This document shows, piece after piece, positions 8,751-18,446 of a stretch of DNA of 48,549 nt; positions within the stretch are counted from its first letter, which is position 1, and each line of letters opens with the position of its first letter. The translations under genes were made by a program, and so were the position numbers. The notes beneath the pieces were generated by a model. It did no database searches, was not told where the DNA came from, and saw nothing but the letters and a program-made list of their open reading frames with translations. The DNA lies in assembly GCA_913057875.1 (NCBI GenBank), contig CAJXPI010000003.1:1-48549 (forward strand), given 5' to 3'. Source of the DNA: an uncultured Flavobacteriales bacterium (GTDB lineage: Bacteria; Bacteroidota; Bacteroidia; Flavobacteriales_G; Salibacteraceae).

Positions 8751-9186
8751 TTAAATGACTCCAAGGAATTCTACTTAAAAACAGTACTAATGCGATGGAG
8801 TAAAAAACAATAACGGTTTTATACTTAGTATCAGCATCTGGTTTTTTCTTCATCTTTACACGTGCAATCGTGATAAGCGCCACTCCAATAATCATGGTTA
8901 AAGGGTGTTCTACCGTCATCATTCTTAAGTAAGAATCCTTCATTGCTGCACCCATATTGCTGAAATTGTTACTCATTGGTCCAACAAACAGTAAGAATAG
9001 CCCAATCAATAATTGAATGTGTGAAAGGATTAAAACCAATAAAGTGGTTTTGTCTTCCATCGCTCCAAATGGGGCCTTTTCAGATTTTTTAAAAGCAAAT
9101 TTTCCGATGGTAAAAATTAAAAATACCAATAGCGCTACCATTAAAAAATAGTGCGTTGTTTTGAATGTTGAGAATAATGATTCCAT
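8743..9186 (-). CDS. Four-helix membrane protein, Bacteroidota conserved
   Basis: This is a small inner-membrane protein with four predicted transmembrane helices and a short charged loop (ARVKMKKKPDADTKYK). It resembles a Bacteroidota family sometimes labelled cytochrome B-like, with the conserved patterns LSHIQLLIGLFLLF, MTVEHPLTMIIGVALITI and a C-terminal SRIPW. Histidines in helices 2 and 3 could bind a cofactor, but this is not shown. I use the start MESLFSTFKTTHY at 9184-9186. The track start at 9231 lies inside the apparent promoter (9214-9247) and would add a basic, unlikely leader. It is the first gene of the hflX operon. Confidence 0.85.
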   Translation of the reverse strand: MESLFSTFKTTHYFLMVALLVFLIFTIGKFAFKKSEKAPFGAMEDKTTLLVLILSHIQLLIGLFLLFVGPMSNNFSNMGAAMKDSYLRMMTVEHPLTMIIGVALITIARVKMKKKPDADTKYKTVIVFYSIALVLFLSRIPWSHLNG

Positions 9187-9213
9187 TTTTTTGTGTTTGA
9201 TTTTATTGAGTGG

Positions 9214-9247
9214 CAAATGTAGGAAACGCACACTAGTTATGATTCAA
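9214..9247 (-). promoter_or_regulatory. Predicted Bacteroidota promoter for the membrane protein-hflX operon
   Basis: On the minus strand a TTG (9245-9247) is followed after 23 bases by TACATTTG (9214-9221), matching the -33/-7 consensus of Bacteroidota. Transcription would begin near 9207, about 20 bases before the ATG at 9186. This supports the shorter start for that gene. Confidence 0.5.
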
Positions 9248-9276
9248 TTTGCCTGGTTTTTGATTTTATAAAGGCA

Positions 9277-10455
9277 TTACATTTTTAAACCGAAAAACTC
9301 ACTCTTCGTATCGACTTTCAATTTGTTCCGGTTACGGATACTGTTTATTACGTTTTCTCCTAAGAGCTCTTTTCGCCAACCAATATCCAATGACTCATCG
9401 AAGTAAGCCAAATCCCATTTCATACGTTTAAAACGGGGACGGTCTACCACCAACTCAGGGGCAATTTTATTTTGACTACAAATAATCTTAATACCCAAAT
9501 ACAAAATATCCATGACCGCATCAATACGTGGTTTAATAGGAACATGTTTCGCAATTTGGTTCATAATTGCCCGCTCTTCTGGGGTTTCCTCCTGTTCGTA
9601 TAAAGCAGTAAAAGTGCGAATGTCCTTATCAATAACATGTGGCGGAATAAGACGATTGTTTTGCAAATTCTTTTTACCTCCTTTAATTCCTGTAGTAATA
9701 TGGTTAATTAGCTTTTTCTGTAAAATACGTTCTTTTGGTTTGTTTTTCTTTTCAGCCATTTCAATTCGCCATTGGTATAAGCGCATTAAAAATAACTTGT
9801 CTTTCGTGTTGATTTTAGGCAAAATACTGTTGGCTAAAAACTCCTTGTTTGAATCCGTTTCGTAGCTCTTGGCACTTTGAAGTTTATTAAACTCTTCGGT
9901 TACCCAGGTTTCACGATTTTTTTCGGAGAGTTTTTTATTGATACCATTCCAAAGTTCTTCTAAGTAAATGACATCATTTAATGCGTATTGTAATTGCTTT
10001 TTTGAAATGGGCCTCGATTCCCAATCCGAAACCGCGGGACCCTTATCTAAACGTATACGCAACTCTCCTTGAAGCAAACTCGCAAAAGATACCGGATAAT
10101 TATATCCAATAAACCCTGCAGCCATTTGAGTGTCATACACGTTTACTGGTAATACGCCAAATTGTTGGTACAATAAACGGTAGTCATTTTCTCCAGCATG
10201 GGTGATTTTTACAATTTTAGGATCTACTATTAAATCAATGAATAAACCTAAATCTGTAATGGCAATGGGGTCAATCAAATAGTTTCCATATTCGGTAGCC
10301 ACCTGGATTAAACATAACAAGGGGTAGTAGGTTCTTTCTCCTACAAACTCTGTATCAAAACCTAACCATTCAACCGTTTTGTTCTGATTATAAAAGCTTT
10401 GCAACCCCTCTGCAGTATTAACGTAAGTGTGTTTAGTCGTCTCCGATTTATTCAT
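9277..10455 (-). CDS. rnd: Ribonuclease D-like 3'-5' exonuclease
   Basis: This is a DEDDy-family 3'-5' exoribonuclease likely to act in tRNA 3' maturation. The exonuclease motifs are all present: motif I FDTEFVGERTYYP, motif II ITHAGENDYRLL and motif III YALNDVIYLEELW. The C-terminal half contains HRDC-like helical regions (KDKLFLMRLYQWRIEMAEKKNKP). The track ORF begins 13 residues earlier (MFMLSHPKNVPCA). I prefer MNKSETTKHTYVN at 10453-10455, because the upstream residues do not look like a conserved N-terminus. It is transcribed divergently from the PhoH-family gene. Confidence 0.92.
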   Translation of the reverse strand: MNKSETTKHTYVNTAEGLQSFYNQNKTVEWLGFDTEFVGERTYYPLLCLIQVATEYGNYLIDPIAITDLGLFIDLIVDPKIVKITHAGENDYRLLYQQFGVLPVNVYDTQMAAGFIGYNYPVSFASLLQGELRIRLDKGPAVSDWESRPISKKQLQYALNDVIYLEELWNGINKKLSEKNRETWVTEEFNKLQSAKSYETDSNKEFLANSILPKINTKDKLFLMRLYQWRIEMAEKKNKPKERILQKKLINHITTGIKGGKKNLQNNRLIPPHVIDKDIRTFTALYEQEETPEERAIMNQIAKHVPIKPRIDAVMDILYLGIKIICSQNKIAPELVVDRPRFKRMKWDLAYFDESLDIGWRKELLGENVINSIRNRNKLKVDTKSEFFGLKM

Positions 10456-10622
10456 GGCGCAAGGTACGTTTTTTGGATGGCTTAACATAAACACCCAGTG
10501 AGTTAACCTAGTAGGTAAGAATTGAGCGTTTTGGTGACAATTAATTAATATGGATACTGGATTATTTCATTTTAATTCCCGACCTTTAGGAAGAATTCAT
10601 AACCACAAAATCTGACTAATAT

Positions 10623-11960
10623 ATGGCTAGAAAGAAAAAGCAAAAAAAGATATTCGTACTGGATACCTCCGTTATTCTATTTGATCATAATTCCATCAAT
10701 AATTTTGAAGAAAATGACGTTGCAATTCCTATTACCGTGCTGGAAGAACTCGATAACTTCAAAAAAGGTAGTGATACAAAGAATTTTGAAGCCCGTGAGT
10801 TTATTCGTACCCTGGATCGTTTATCAGAACAACATTTACTACAGGAATGGAATAATCTTAATGGACCTGAAAAAGGAAGGTTTAAGGTGATTATGGAAGA
10901 TCAAAGAGGGCAAACGGAAGCCGACATTATTTTCGGGTCAAATAAGAACGATCATAAAATATTGAATGCAGCTATTCAATTGGCAGAAGAGAATCCGGAT
11001 TACTTGGTAACCATGGTTTCTAAGGATATCAATTTGCGATTAAAAGCCAAAGCAGTGGGTATTAATGCGGCCGATTATGAAACGGGAAAGATTACAGATT
11101 TGCATCATATTAAAACGGGTAAGAATCATGTAAATGATGTGCCTGAAGAAATTATTGATCGTTTATTCAAGGCGGGTTCAGTACCCGCAGAAGACCTGCA
11201 GTTTATGGACTTGGTTAATAATGAATATTACATTTTACAAGGGGGGGGTAAATCGGTTTTGGCGGTTTACAATCCTATACAGCAAGTCATGGAACGGGTA
11301 GATAAGCATAGCTGCTATGGTATTAACCCAAGAAATGCAGAACAAACTTTTGCCATGCATGCAATTTTAAATCCAGATGTAAAACTGGTAAGCTTACAAG
11401 GTATTGCAGGTACAGGAAAAACTCTTCTATCGCTAGCAAGTGCAATAGAAAGTCGCCAGCAATACAAACAAATTTATTTAGCCCGACCTATCGTTCCTTT
11501 GAGTAATAAGGATATTGGTTTTTTACCTGGTGACGCTCAATCCAAGGTAAATCCATACATGGAACCCCTTTGGGATAATTTAAAGTTTATCAAAAATCAA
11601 TGGCGGGAGACGGATCCTAATTATCACCGAATTGAAGAAATGGTGAATTCTGAAAAGATTCTGGTAACACCCCTCGCATATATTAGAGGTAGAAGTTTAA
11701 GTAATGTGATTTTTATAGTAGATGAGGCGCAAAACCTTACCCCGCACGAAATAAAAACCATTATTACTCGCGCAGGTGAAAATACTAAGATGATTTTTTC
11801 GGGTGATATTTATCAAATTGATACGCCATACCTAGATGAGCATTCTAACGGTTTATCTTATTTGATTGATCGTTTGCAGGGCAATGAAATTTTTGCACAT
11901 GTAACCTTAGAAAAAGGAGAGCGAAGTGAATTAGCTAATCTAGCGGGTGAGTTATTGTAA
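10623..11960 (+). CDS. PhoH family protein with N-terminal PIN domain (PhoH2 type)
   Basis: The 445-residue protein fuses a PIN ribonuclease domain (residues 8-150, FVLDTSVILFDHNSI, ITVLEELDNFKKG, MVSKDINLRLKAKAVG) to a PhoH ATPase domain (about 225-445). The Walker A is GIAGTGKT and the Walker B is IFIVDEAQNLTPHEIKT, followed by FSGDIYQID. PhoH2 proteins studied in other bacteria act as ATP-dependent RNA helicase/nucleases. A run of eight G bases lies at 11241-11248 within the interdomain region. The frame continues through it, but the run is a possible sequencing-error site. The gene ends at a strong hairpin terminator. Confidence 0.93.
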   Translation: MARKKKQKKIFVLDTSVILFDHNSINNFEENDVAIPITVLEELDNFKKGSDTKNFEAREFIRTLDRLSEQHLLQEWNNLNGPEKGRFKVIMEDQRGQTEADIIFGSNKNDHKILNAAIQLAEENPDYLVTMVSKDINLRLKAKAVGINAADYETGKITDLHHIKTGKNHVNDVPEEIIDRLFKAGSVPAEDLQFMDLVNNEYYILQGGGKSVLAVYNPIQQVMERVDKHSCYGINPRNAEQTFAMHAILNPDVKLVSLQGIAGTGKTLLSLASAIESRQQYKQIYLARPIVPLSNKDIGFLPGDAQSKVNPYMEPLWDNLKFIKNQWRETDPNYHRIEEMVNSEKILVTPLAYIRGRSLSNVIFIVDEAQNLTPHEIKTIITRAGENTKMIFSGDIYQIDTPYLDEHSNGLSYLIDRLQGNEIFAHVTLEKGERSELANLAGELL

Positions 11961-11964
11961 AACT

Positions 11965-11992
11965 AAAAAGGGAGGCTTAGCCTCCCTTTTTT
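11965..11992. terminator. Bidirectional intrinsic terminator
   Basis: AAAAAGGGAGGC, loop TTA, GCCTCCCTTTTTT. A perfect G+C-rich stem is flanked by A and T tracts, between the convergent PhoH and bestrophin-like genes, so it can serve both strands. Confidence 0.9.
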
Positions 11993-11993
11993 A

Positions 11994-13043
11994 TTACATC
12001 TGAATGTGATTTACTTGTTCGTATTGAGCAGGAATTTTGTTCTCTTCCTCATCAATAATTTGGAGTATATCTCTTGAAATCCCTCTAGATATGGTAGAAA
12101 TAGGCACATCATTTGGTGAACCTTCAAACGGATTCTCACCTGCGAGTCCAATTCTTAGCATGGTGTTAAATACCCAAATTACAATTACGGTAAACGGAAT
12201 GTTCAACCATACAAAATAGTCGCTAATAAATGGGTTGGTTTCTTCTAGTCCCGCGCCCATTTTTGAGAAAGTAGGAATAATAGCTAAAGGGAGTAACCAC
12301 ATAAAAATATGAACAAAATGGTACCCTATACTTCCGTACTGTTTTGGGTAAGGGAAATTCTTAATCCGTTCTGATTTTCCTTGAAGTGCTGTTAATTCTT
12401 CTAATAGCTTTTGCAGTCTCAATAAGGTAAAGTCCCAAAATTTCTTTTCATTAGTTAGTTTTCTAAAATGCTCAGATTGAAGGCTAATAATGGCATTGGG
12501 CTTGTTGTCTTTTGACATTACGTATTCAAACTCTTTTTCTGATAAGTAGCATTTTAATTCTTCCTCAATAGGTGTAATGTGTTCTGGAGTGACCCAATAT
12601 TGATTTTCGTTTGAATCTTCGCTTTTATAGCTCGTTTCCCAGCTTTTTTTGGTTCGCATGGCATAACGCAATGCATTTAGCCAGGCAATATGTCGATTGG
12701 TGATTACACGTAACTCATCCTTCTCCTCTTCTCTTACATCCGGGTTATGTATATAGAAACTATCTTTTACGGTAATGATTAAAGTTCTGGAATTGTTGAC
12801 AATACCTCCCCAAATCTTTCTAGCTTCCCAAATACGGTCGTAAGCCGCATTGTTTTGAAAACCAATCATAAAAGCCACTGCTGTGCCTACTAACCCAACT
12901 GGGGTAAATGGAATTTGTAACCACTTGATATTAAAGAGCTCAAACAATATAGTTGCAATAACTGCTAACACGATGAAGAATATGAGCTCTCTCTTGGTCC
13001 AGTATATTAAACTTTTAAATGGAAATCTTCTTTGAATATACAT
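11994..13043 (-). CDS. Bestrophin-like (UPF0187) membrane channel
   Basis: This 349-residue membrane protein belongs to the bacterial bestrophin-like family, whose studied members form pentameric ion channels. Typical features are MYIQRRFPFKSLIYWTKREL at the start, two early helices (about 25-75), the FQNNAAYDRIWEARKIWGGIVNNSRTL signature, a long cytoplasmic helical region, and a late helix pair ending in NPFEGSPNDVPI. The track ORF runs 42 residues further upstream. I reject that because it would overlap the VF530 gene and a TATCTTTG promoter element, and because the family normally starts near the chosen Met. Confidence 0.92.
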   Translation of the reverse strand: MYIQRRFPFKSLIYWTKRELIFFIVLAVIATILFELFNIKWLQIPFTPVGLVGTAVAFMIGFQNNAAYDRIWEARKIWGGIVNNSRTLIITVKDSFYIHNPDVREEEKDELRVITNRHIAWLNALRYAMRTKKSWETSYKSEDSNENQYWVTPEHITPIEEELKCYLSEKEFEYVMSKDNKPNAIISLQSEHFRKLTNEKKFWDFTLLRLQKLLEELTALQGKSERIKNFPYPKQYGSIGYHFVHIFMWLLPLAIIPTFSKMGAGLEETNPFISDYFVWLNIPFTVIVIWVFNTMLRIGLAGENPFEGSPNDVPISTISRGISRDILQIIDEEENKIPAQYEQVNHIQM

Positions 13044-13076
13044 GAGTGATGTGTGTTTAGATTGACTGAAAGGAAT

Positions 13077-13084
13077 CAAAGATA
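13077..13084 (-). promoter_or_regulatory. Candidate -7 element for the bestrophin-like gene
   Basis: The minus strand reads TATCTTTG (TAnnTTTG), 34 bases before the ATG at 13043. No convincing TTG -33 element is seen. It supports the shorter gene start. Confidence 0.35.
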
Positions 13085-13133
13085 ATTGTATTTTGAAAGT
13101 AAAGGGTGTGTGTTCAAGTTGTAATTTTGCAAC

Positions 13134-13370
13134 ATGCGGAAAAATGAAGGAAAACCGAAGGAAAGCCAACCCAACAATCCATTACACGGAGTTAAACTTA
13201 CTGAAATTTTGGAATTTCTGGTAGATGAATATGGTTGGGATGAATTGGGTGACTTGGTCGATATTAATTGCTTTCAAAACAATCCATCTATCAAATCTTC
13301 TTTGAAATTTTTACGTAAATTTCCTTGGGCTAGAACTAAGGTAGAGGATTTGTATGTGAAGAGTATCTAA
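13134..13370 (+). CDS. VF530 family (DUF2132) small protein
   Basis: This 78-residue protein matches the VF530 family, a small helical fold with a suggested DNA-binding role. The core is [25 protein letters not shown], then the conserved [31 protein letters not shown]. The N-terminal [13 protein letters not shown] is disordered, and the true start may be here or slightly further in. It is divergent from the bestrophin-like gene and its stop overlaps the stop of the convergent DUF4421 gene by three bases. Confidence 0.9.
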   Translation: MRKNEGKPKESQPNNPLHGVKLTEILEFLVDEYGWDELGDLVDINCFQNNPSIKSSLKFLRKFPWARTKVEDLYVKSI

Positions 13371-14443
13371 TTCTTATTCCTAAATCGATAGCCAACAAAA
13401 AGAGCGCCTGAGCCGTGGCTAATTTCGGCACGTTGGTGATCGGCAATTTTTATCCAATACCCTTCCGCCTCAAATGTAATTCCGCCAAAAAATCTTCGGG
13501 CGTTGTAACCTATAGAGTTCATTGATTTAACCCGTCCATTTAATTGTCGTGGAATTTCTTTACGCGCGTCTACTGAGAAATCTCCGTTATTGTAAATCAA
13601 ACCAGGAATTAAACTCAAAGTCACAAAAAAGTTTTCTTTAAAAACATAGGTATACATGTAACCCAAGTTAACTCCAATGCTCATATTATTTAAGTCTCTA
13701 ATGTATAGCGAAGAACCAAACTCGGGTTGAATGTTTACAGGAATCAAAGAACTATCTCCATCTAGTACCAAAAGATTAAAATTAGCGCCAAAAATGAAAC
13801 TACCTGCCGATTTTTTTTGCCATTCGTTAAATACAAAGGGCGCTTTCAATGAAAATTGGGTGTAATTGAAGGCAAACATGTATTCTAATCCTAAATGTAT
13901 GGAACGTACATCATTTCGAATGGCTTGTGGATTGTCTGGGTCTATGGAAATATTGTCAAAATTTGCAATCCGGTAACCCTGGTAGTACTGCAAAAAGGTA
14001 TTTACATATTGTTTACTGGTATACAATCGAGCCCTAAAATCAAAAGAGCGGTAATCTTCAATAATCGAATTCCGTTCTAGTCCCAAACCAACGTTAATAT
14101 CAAACGCAAAGTATTTATAGGCAATTCCAATACCTAAACGTAAATCACGAACAGGAATATATTTTAGGTTTGATTTTGACTTTACATCTTTAAACTGGAT
14201 GTAGTTAAACTTTCCTACCGTTTGAAGTTTTAAAGCAAACTCATCACTATAATTGCCAATATAACTTGAGTCTTGATGCCGGTTCAAAAAATACTCAGAT
14301 AAATGTTCAATAGCATTTACCAAGGTATCTACGTTTTGAGAATGCCCCTTTTTTAACGGAAAAAGAAGGAACTGCAATAAAAAACCCGTTAAAAAGAGCT
14401 GCTTATAATTAATGAAGTTGTTGGTCGTTTTTCGCACGTTCAA
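13367..14443 (-). CDS. DUF4421 family outer-membrane-like protein
   Basis: This 358-residue exported protein has a signal-like N-terminus ([21 protein letters not shown]). Alternating hydrophobic strands typical of an outer-membrane beta barrel follow (for example [20 protein letters not shown], and a C-terminal FVGYRF). The segment [27 protein letters not shown] looks like the start of the Bacteroidota DUF4421 family. Its function is unknown. The start is TTG in the track; a nearby downstream start is possible. It converges with VF530. Confidence 0.82.
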   Translation of the reverse strand: MNVRKTTNNFINYKQLFLTGFLLQFLLFPLKKGHSQNVDTLVNAIEHLSEYFLNRHQDSSYIGNYSDEFALKLQTVGKFNYIQFKDVKSKSNLKYIPVRDLRLGIGIAYKYFAFDINVGLGLERNSIIEDYRSFDFRARLYTSKQYVNTFLQYYQGYRIANFDNISIDPDNPQAIRNDVRSIHLGLEYMFAFNYTQFSLKAPFVFNEWQKKSAGSFIFGANFNLLVLDGDSSLIPVNIQPEFGSSLYIRDLNNMSIGVNLGYMYTYVFKENFFVTLSLIPGLIYNNGDFSVDARKEIPRQLNGRVKSMNSIGYNARRFFGGITFEAEGYWIKIADHQRAEISHGSGALFVGYRFRNKN

Positions 14444-14609
14444 CTAAAGTAACAAAACCTTAAAAACTAAGCTTGTTTTTCTAGGGTATTCAGTAAAAGA
14501 GAGATGAAAAAATCTACTTAAAATTCCGCTTCTATCTCACCTATTAAATTACTACTTTCGCAATCTTTGAAACCTAGGGCTTAATGCCTTATAACTTCAG
14601 TCTAAAACG

Positions 14610-17600
14610 ATGTCTAAATACAAAGAATACAAGCAGTTAAATTTAACTGACGTAGCCAACGAAGAAAACGAATTTTGGAAAGCAAATAATGTGTTCCAAA
14701 AAAGTATGGATGAGCGCGAAGGTGCTCCCGCTTATGTGTTTTACGATGGACCTCCATCTGCAAACGGAAAGCCGGGTATTCATCACGTTATTTCTAGAAC
14801 GCTGAAAGATCTTTTTTGTCGTTACCAAACACAAAAAGGAAAACAAGTTATTCGTAAGGCAGGTTGGGATACCCACGGACTTCCAGTAGAATTACAGGTA
14901 GAAAAAGTTTTAGGTATTACCAAAGAAGACATCGGTAAAACCATTTCTGTAGAAGAATACAATGCCGCTTGTAGAAAAACGGTAATGCAATACACCGAAA
15001 TCTGGGATGATTTAACAGACAAAATGGGGTATTGGGTAGATATGGAAGATCCGTATGTGACTTATAAAACCAAATATATTGAGTCTGTATGGTGGTTGTT
15101 GAAGCAAATTCACGACAAAGAAATGTTGTACAAAGGGTACACCATTCAACCGTATTCGCCAAAGGCAGGTACTGGATTAAGTTCACATGAGTTGAACCTA
15201 CCTGGAACGTATCAAGATGTAAAAGACACTACGGTAGTGGCACAGTTTAACTTGGTAAAAGACGCCAAGTTTGAATCATTGTTTGCCGGATTGGATGAGG
15301 TTTTTGCATTAGCATGGACCACTACTCCTTGGACGCTTCCTTCAAACACGGCTTTGGCTGTGGGTCCAAAAATTGAGTACGTATTGGTGAAAACCTTCAA
15401 TCAGTACACGTTTGCGCCAATGCATGTTGTTGTTGCAAAACCTCTTGTAGCAAAGGCATTTAGCGGCAAATATTTTGAAGGAACCACCGAAGAAATTGAC
15501 GCATACACTCAAGAAGACAAAAAGATTCCTTACCAAATCGTAAAAGAGTTTATTGGTAAAGATTTAGTGGATGTACGTTTTGAGCAATTGTTGCCATACA
15601 CGCTTCCTATGGAAGACGCGGATCAAGCTTTCCGTATTATTCCTGGTGACTTTGTAACTACTGAAGATGGTACTGGAATTGTACACATCGCGCCTACATT
15701 TGGTGCCGATGATGCCATGGTTGCTAAAGCTGCTGGTGTTCCGCCAATGTTGATTGAAGATGAAAACGGAAACCCCGTTCCATTGGTAGATTTACAAGGA
15801 AGATTTGTTTCTTCCATGGGTGAATTTGCGGGTAAATACGTAAAGAACGAATACTACAACGAGGGCGAAGAGCCAAAGCAAAGCGTTGATGTTGCAATCG
15901 CTATTAAATTAAAGACAGAAAATAGAGCATTCAAAGTAGAAAAATACGAGCACAGTTACCCACATTGTTGGAGAACCGATAAGCCAATTTTATACTACCC
16001 GCTTGATTCTTGGTTTGTGAAAGCTACCGAGAAGAAAGAGCGCATGAGCGAGTTAAATGATACCATTAACTGGAAACCAAAATCAACCGGAACGGGTCGT
16101 TTTGGAAACTGGTTACAAAACTTGAACGATTGGAATTTATCTCGTTCGCGTTATTGGGGTATTCCGTTACCACTTTGGCAAACCGAAGAAGGTGATGAAA
16201 CCATTTGTATTGGATCAGTAGAGCAATTAAAATCGGAGATTGATAAAGCCGTAGCTGCAGGAGTAATGAGTGAGAATCCTTACGCATCTTTTGAGCCAGG
16301 TAACATGAGCGATGAGAATTACGATGCCATTGATTTACACCGTCCGTTTGCAGATGATATTGTTTTGGTATCTAGTAAAGGTCAACCCATGAAGCGTGAA
16401 GCTGATTTGATTGATGTTTGGTTTGATTCAGGAGCTATGCCTTACGCACAATGGCACTACCCGTTTGAAAACAAAGAAAAAATTGATGGTAACAAAGCCT
16501 TCCCAGCTGATTTTATTGCGGAGGGAGTAGATCAAACACGTGGTTGGTTTTACACCTTACATGCCATTGGCACCATGGTTTTTGATTCGGTAGCCTACAA
16601 AAACGTTATTTCTAACGGTTTGGTGCTGGATAAGAATGGTGTAAAAATGTCTAAACGATTAGGTAACACCATTGATCCGTTTGAAACTTTAAAAACATAC
16701 GGACCAGATGCTACGCGTTGGTACATGATTACCAATGCTCAGCCTTGGGATAACTTGAAATTTGATTTAGATGGTATTACCGAAGTACAACGTAAGTTTT
16801 TCCGTGCACTTCAAAACACCTACTCATTCTTCACGTTATATGCCAACGTTGATGGCTTTACATATGCAGAAGATGACATTCAAGACCGTCCAGAAATTGA
16901 CCGTTGGATTTTAAGTAAGCTAAACACCCTAGTGAAAAATGTAGACGCTGCTTATTCTGAATATGAGCCTACTAGAGTGGGAAGATTAATTCAAGAGTTT
17001 GTAGTAGATCATTTATCTAACTGGCACATCCGTTTATCGCGAAAGCGTTTTTGGAGAGGGGATTACGGTACGGACAAGATTTCAGCTTACCAAACGGTAT
17101 ATACCTGTTTAGAAACCATTGCTAGAATTTCGGCTCCATTGGCTCCGTTTTATAGTGATCGTTTGTTTAAGGATTTAAATGCGGTTACTGGAAAAGATAC
17201 CAGTTTATCAGTACACTTAGCAAAGTTTGCTGAGGTTAACGAGTCGTTAATTGATACAGATTTAGAAGAAAGAATGGCCATTGCGCAAAAAGCTTCTTCT
17301 ATGATTTTATCATTACGTAAACGTGAAAATTTACGTGTACGTCAGCCGTTACAAAAAGTAATGATTCCAGTACAGGATGAACATCAAAAAGCACAAATTG
17401 AGGCGGTTTCTGATTTGATTAAAACAGAGACCAACTTGAAAGAAGTGGCTTTTATGGATGAAGATTCTGATATTCTGGTGAAAAATATCAAGCCTAACTT
17501 CAAGACCTTAGGTCCAAAGTTTGGTAAACACATGAAAGCTATTGCTAAAGAGGTGAATAGCTTTACAAAAGAACAAATTGCAGCTTTAGAAAGTGCAGGT

Positions 17601-18008
17601 GAAATGGAATTAGCTTTGGAAGCAGAAACCATCACTTTAACTTTAGAAGATGTAGAAATTAGCACGCAAGATATTGAGGGTTGGTTAGTAATGAATGATG
17701 AAAAATTGACCATCGCATTAGATATCACTATTAGCGAAGAACTTCGTTATGAAGGAATTGCACGTGAGTTAGTGAATCGTATCCAAAACATCCGTAAAGA
17801 CCAAGGGTTTGAGGTGACGGATAAAATTAACATTTCGGTAATGAAACAAGATGTGCTAAAAGCTAGTGTAGATGCCAATTTCGATTATATTTGTTCGGAA
17901 ACGTTAACAGAAAACCTTACCTTTATTGAAACCATTTCAGATCCAAATGCACAGGCAATTGAATTAGAAGAAGGCTTAACAACTCAGATAGTTGTAACCA
18001 AGATATAA
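14610..18008 (+). CDS. ileS: Isoleucyl-tRNA synthetase, eukaryote-like type with GXHH motif
   Basis: This enzyme attaches isoleucine to tRNA-Ile. At 1132 residues it belongs to the long, eukaryote-like IleRS group (IleRS2). The first class I signature is PPSANGKPGIHHVISRTLKD. Where most enzymes have HIGH, the residues here are G56-I57-H58-H59, so the first and third positions are swapped. The second signature is KMSKRLGN. The CP1 editing domain (TTPWTLPSNTALAVGP), the tRNA-binding helical domain (VVDHLSNWHIRLSRKRFW) and the PHCWRTDKPILYY segment are present. From memory, the GXHH form of IleRS2 has been tied to very high resistance to mupirocin. The DksA-like gene follows after 21 bases, then lspA, a common order in this phylum. 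Confidence 0.98.
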   Translation: MSKYKEYKQLNLTDVANEENEFWKANNVFQKSMDEREGAPAYVFYDGPPSANGKPGIHHVISRTLKDLFCRYQTQKGKQVIRKAGWDTHGLPVELQVEKVLGITKEDIGKTISVEEYNAACRKTVMQYTEIWDDLTDKMGYWVDMEDPYVTYKTKYIESVWWLLKQIHDKEMLYKGYTIQPYSPKAGTGLSSHELNLPGTYQDVKDTTVVAQFNLVKDAKFESLFAGLDEVFALAWTTTPWTLPSNTALAVGPKIEYVLVKTFNQYTFAPMHVVVAKPLVAKAFSGKYFEGTTEEIDAYTQEDKKIPYQIVKEFIGKDLVDVRFEQLLPYTLPMEDADQAFRIIPGDFVTTEDGTGIVHIAPTFGADDAMVAKAAGVPPMLIEDENGNPVPLVDLQGRFVSSMGEFAGKYVKNEYYNEGEEPKQSVDVAIAIKLKTENRAFKVEKYEHSYPHCWRTDKPILYYPLDSWFVKATEKKERMSELNDTINWKPKSTGTGRFGNWLQNLNDWNLSRSRYWGIPLPLWQTEEGDETICIGSVEQLKSEIDKAVAAGVMSENPYASFEPGNMSDENYDAIDLHRPFADDIVLVSSKGQPMKREADLIDVWFDSGAMPYAQWHYPFENKEKIDGNKAFPADFIAEGVDQTRGWFYTLHAIGTMVFDSVAYKNVISNGLVLDKNGVKMSKRLGNTIDPFETLKTYGPDATRWYMITNAQPWDNLKFDLDGITEVQRKFFRALQNTYSFFTLYANVDGFTYAEDDIQDRPEIDRWILSKLNTLVKNVDAAYSEYEPTRVGRLIQEFVVDHLSNWHIRLSRKRFWRGDYGTDKISAYQTVYTCLETIARISAPLAPFYSDRLFKDLNAVTGKDTSLSVHLAKFAEVNESLIDTDLEERMAIAQKASSMILSLRKRENLRVRQPLQKVMIPVQDEHQKAQIEAVSDLIKTETNLKEVAFMDEDSDILVKNIKPNFKTLGPKFGKHMKAIAKEVNSFTKEQIAALESAGEMELALEAETITLTLEDVEISTQDIEGWLVMNDEKLTIALDITISEELRYEGIARELVNRIQNIRKDQGFEVTDKINISVMKQDVLKASVDANFDYICSETLTENLTFIETISDPNAQAIELEEGLTTQIVVTKI

Positions 18009-18029
18009 GGGAATTAAAATATTAGAAAT

Positions 18030-18404
18030 ATGTCAGATAAAAATAAATATTCAGACGCAGATTTAGAAGAATTTAAAGCATTAATTGAAGGCAAATTAGC
18101 CGAAGCGCGTAAAGATTTAGACTTATTAACAGCTGCTATTTCTCACGATAATAATGGTACAGATGATACTTCTCCTACATTTAAAATGATGGAAGATGGA
18201 TCGGATACTTTAAGTCGTGAAGAGACTTCTCAACTAGCTGCCCGTCAAGAAAAGTTTATCAATAGCTTAAACAATGCTTTAATCCGTATTAAAAACAAAA
18301 CATACGGAATTTGTAGAGAAACAGGAAATTTGATCTCTAAAGAGCGTTTAAGAGTGGTTCCTCATGCTACATTAAGTATTGAAGCCAAAAACAAAATGGG
18401 TTAA
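18030..18404 (+). CDS. TraR/DksA-family protein without the four zinc cysteines
   Basis: This 124-residue protein has the DksA/TraR layout: an N-terminal coiled coil (YSDADLEEFKALIEGKLAEARKDLDLL), a second helix, and a C-terminal globular segment YGICRETGNLISKERLRVVPHATLSIEAKNK. Family members that bind zinc have two CxxC pairs here. Only the first cysteine remains, and the other positions are Thr, Ser and Ala, so zinc binding is unlikely. DksA proteins bind the RNA polymerase secondary channel and tune initiation with ppGpp. Zinc-free forms are known and seem common in Bacteroidota. It lies between ileS and lspA on the same strand. Confidence 0.9.
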   Translation: MSDKNKYSDADLEEFKALIEGKLAEARKDLDLLTAAISHDNNGTDDTSPTFKMMEDGSDTLSREETSQLAARQEKFINSLNNALIRIKNKTYGICRETGNLISKERLRVVPHATLSIEAKNKMG

Positions 18405-18446
18405 TCTTCCCGTTTAAATCTTAGAGCTATCAGTTCACAAAATTAT

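Noticed and set aside
9187-9231. Longer start of the membrane protein upstream of hflX
   Set aside because: The extra 15 codons lie across the predicted promoter (TACATTTG at 9214-9221) and encode a basic stretch; the start at 9186 fits the leader and family.
11241-11248. Run of eight G in the PhoH gene as a possible frameshift
   Set aside because: The frame continues through it with the PIN and ATPase motifs in the same frame, so no break is needed.
13044-13169. N-terminal extension of the bestrophin-like ORF
   Set aside because: It would overlap the VF530 gene and a promoter element, and bestrophin-like proteins usually begin at MYIQRRF-like sequence.
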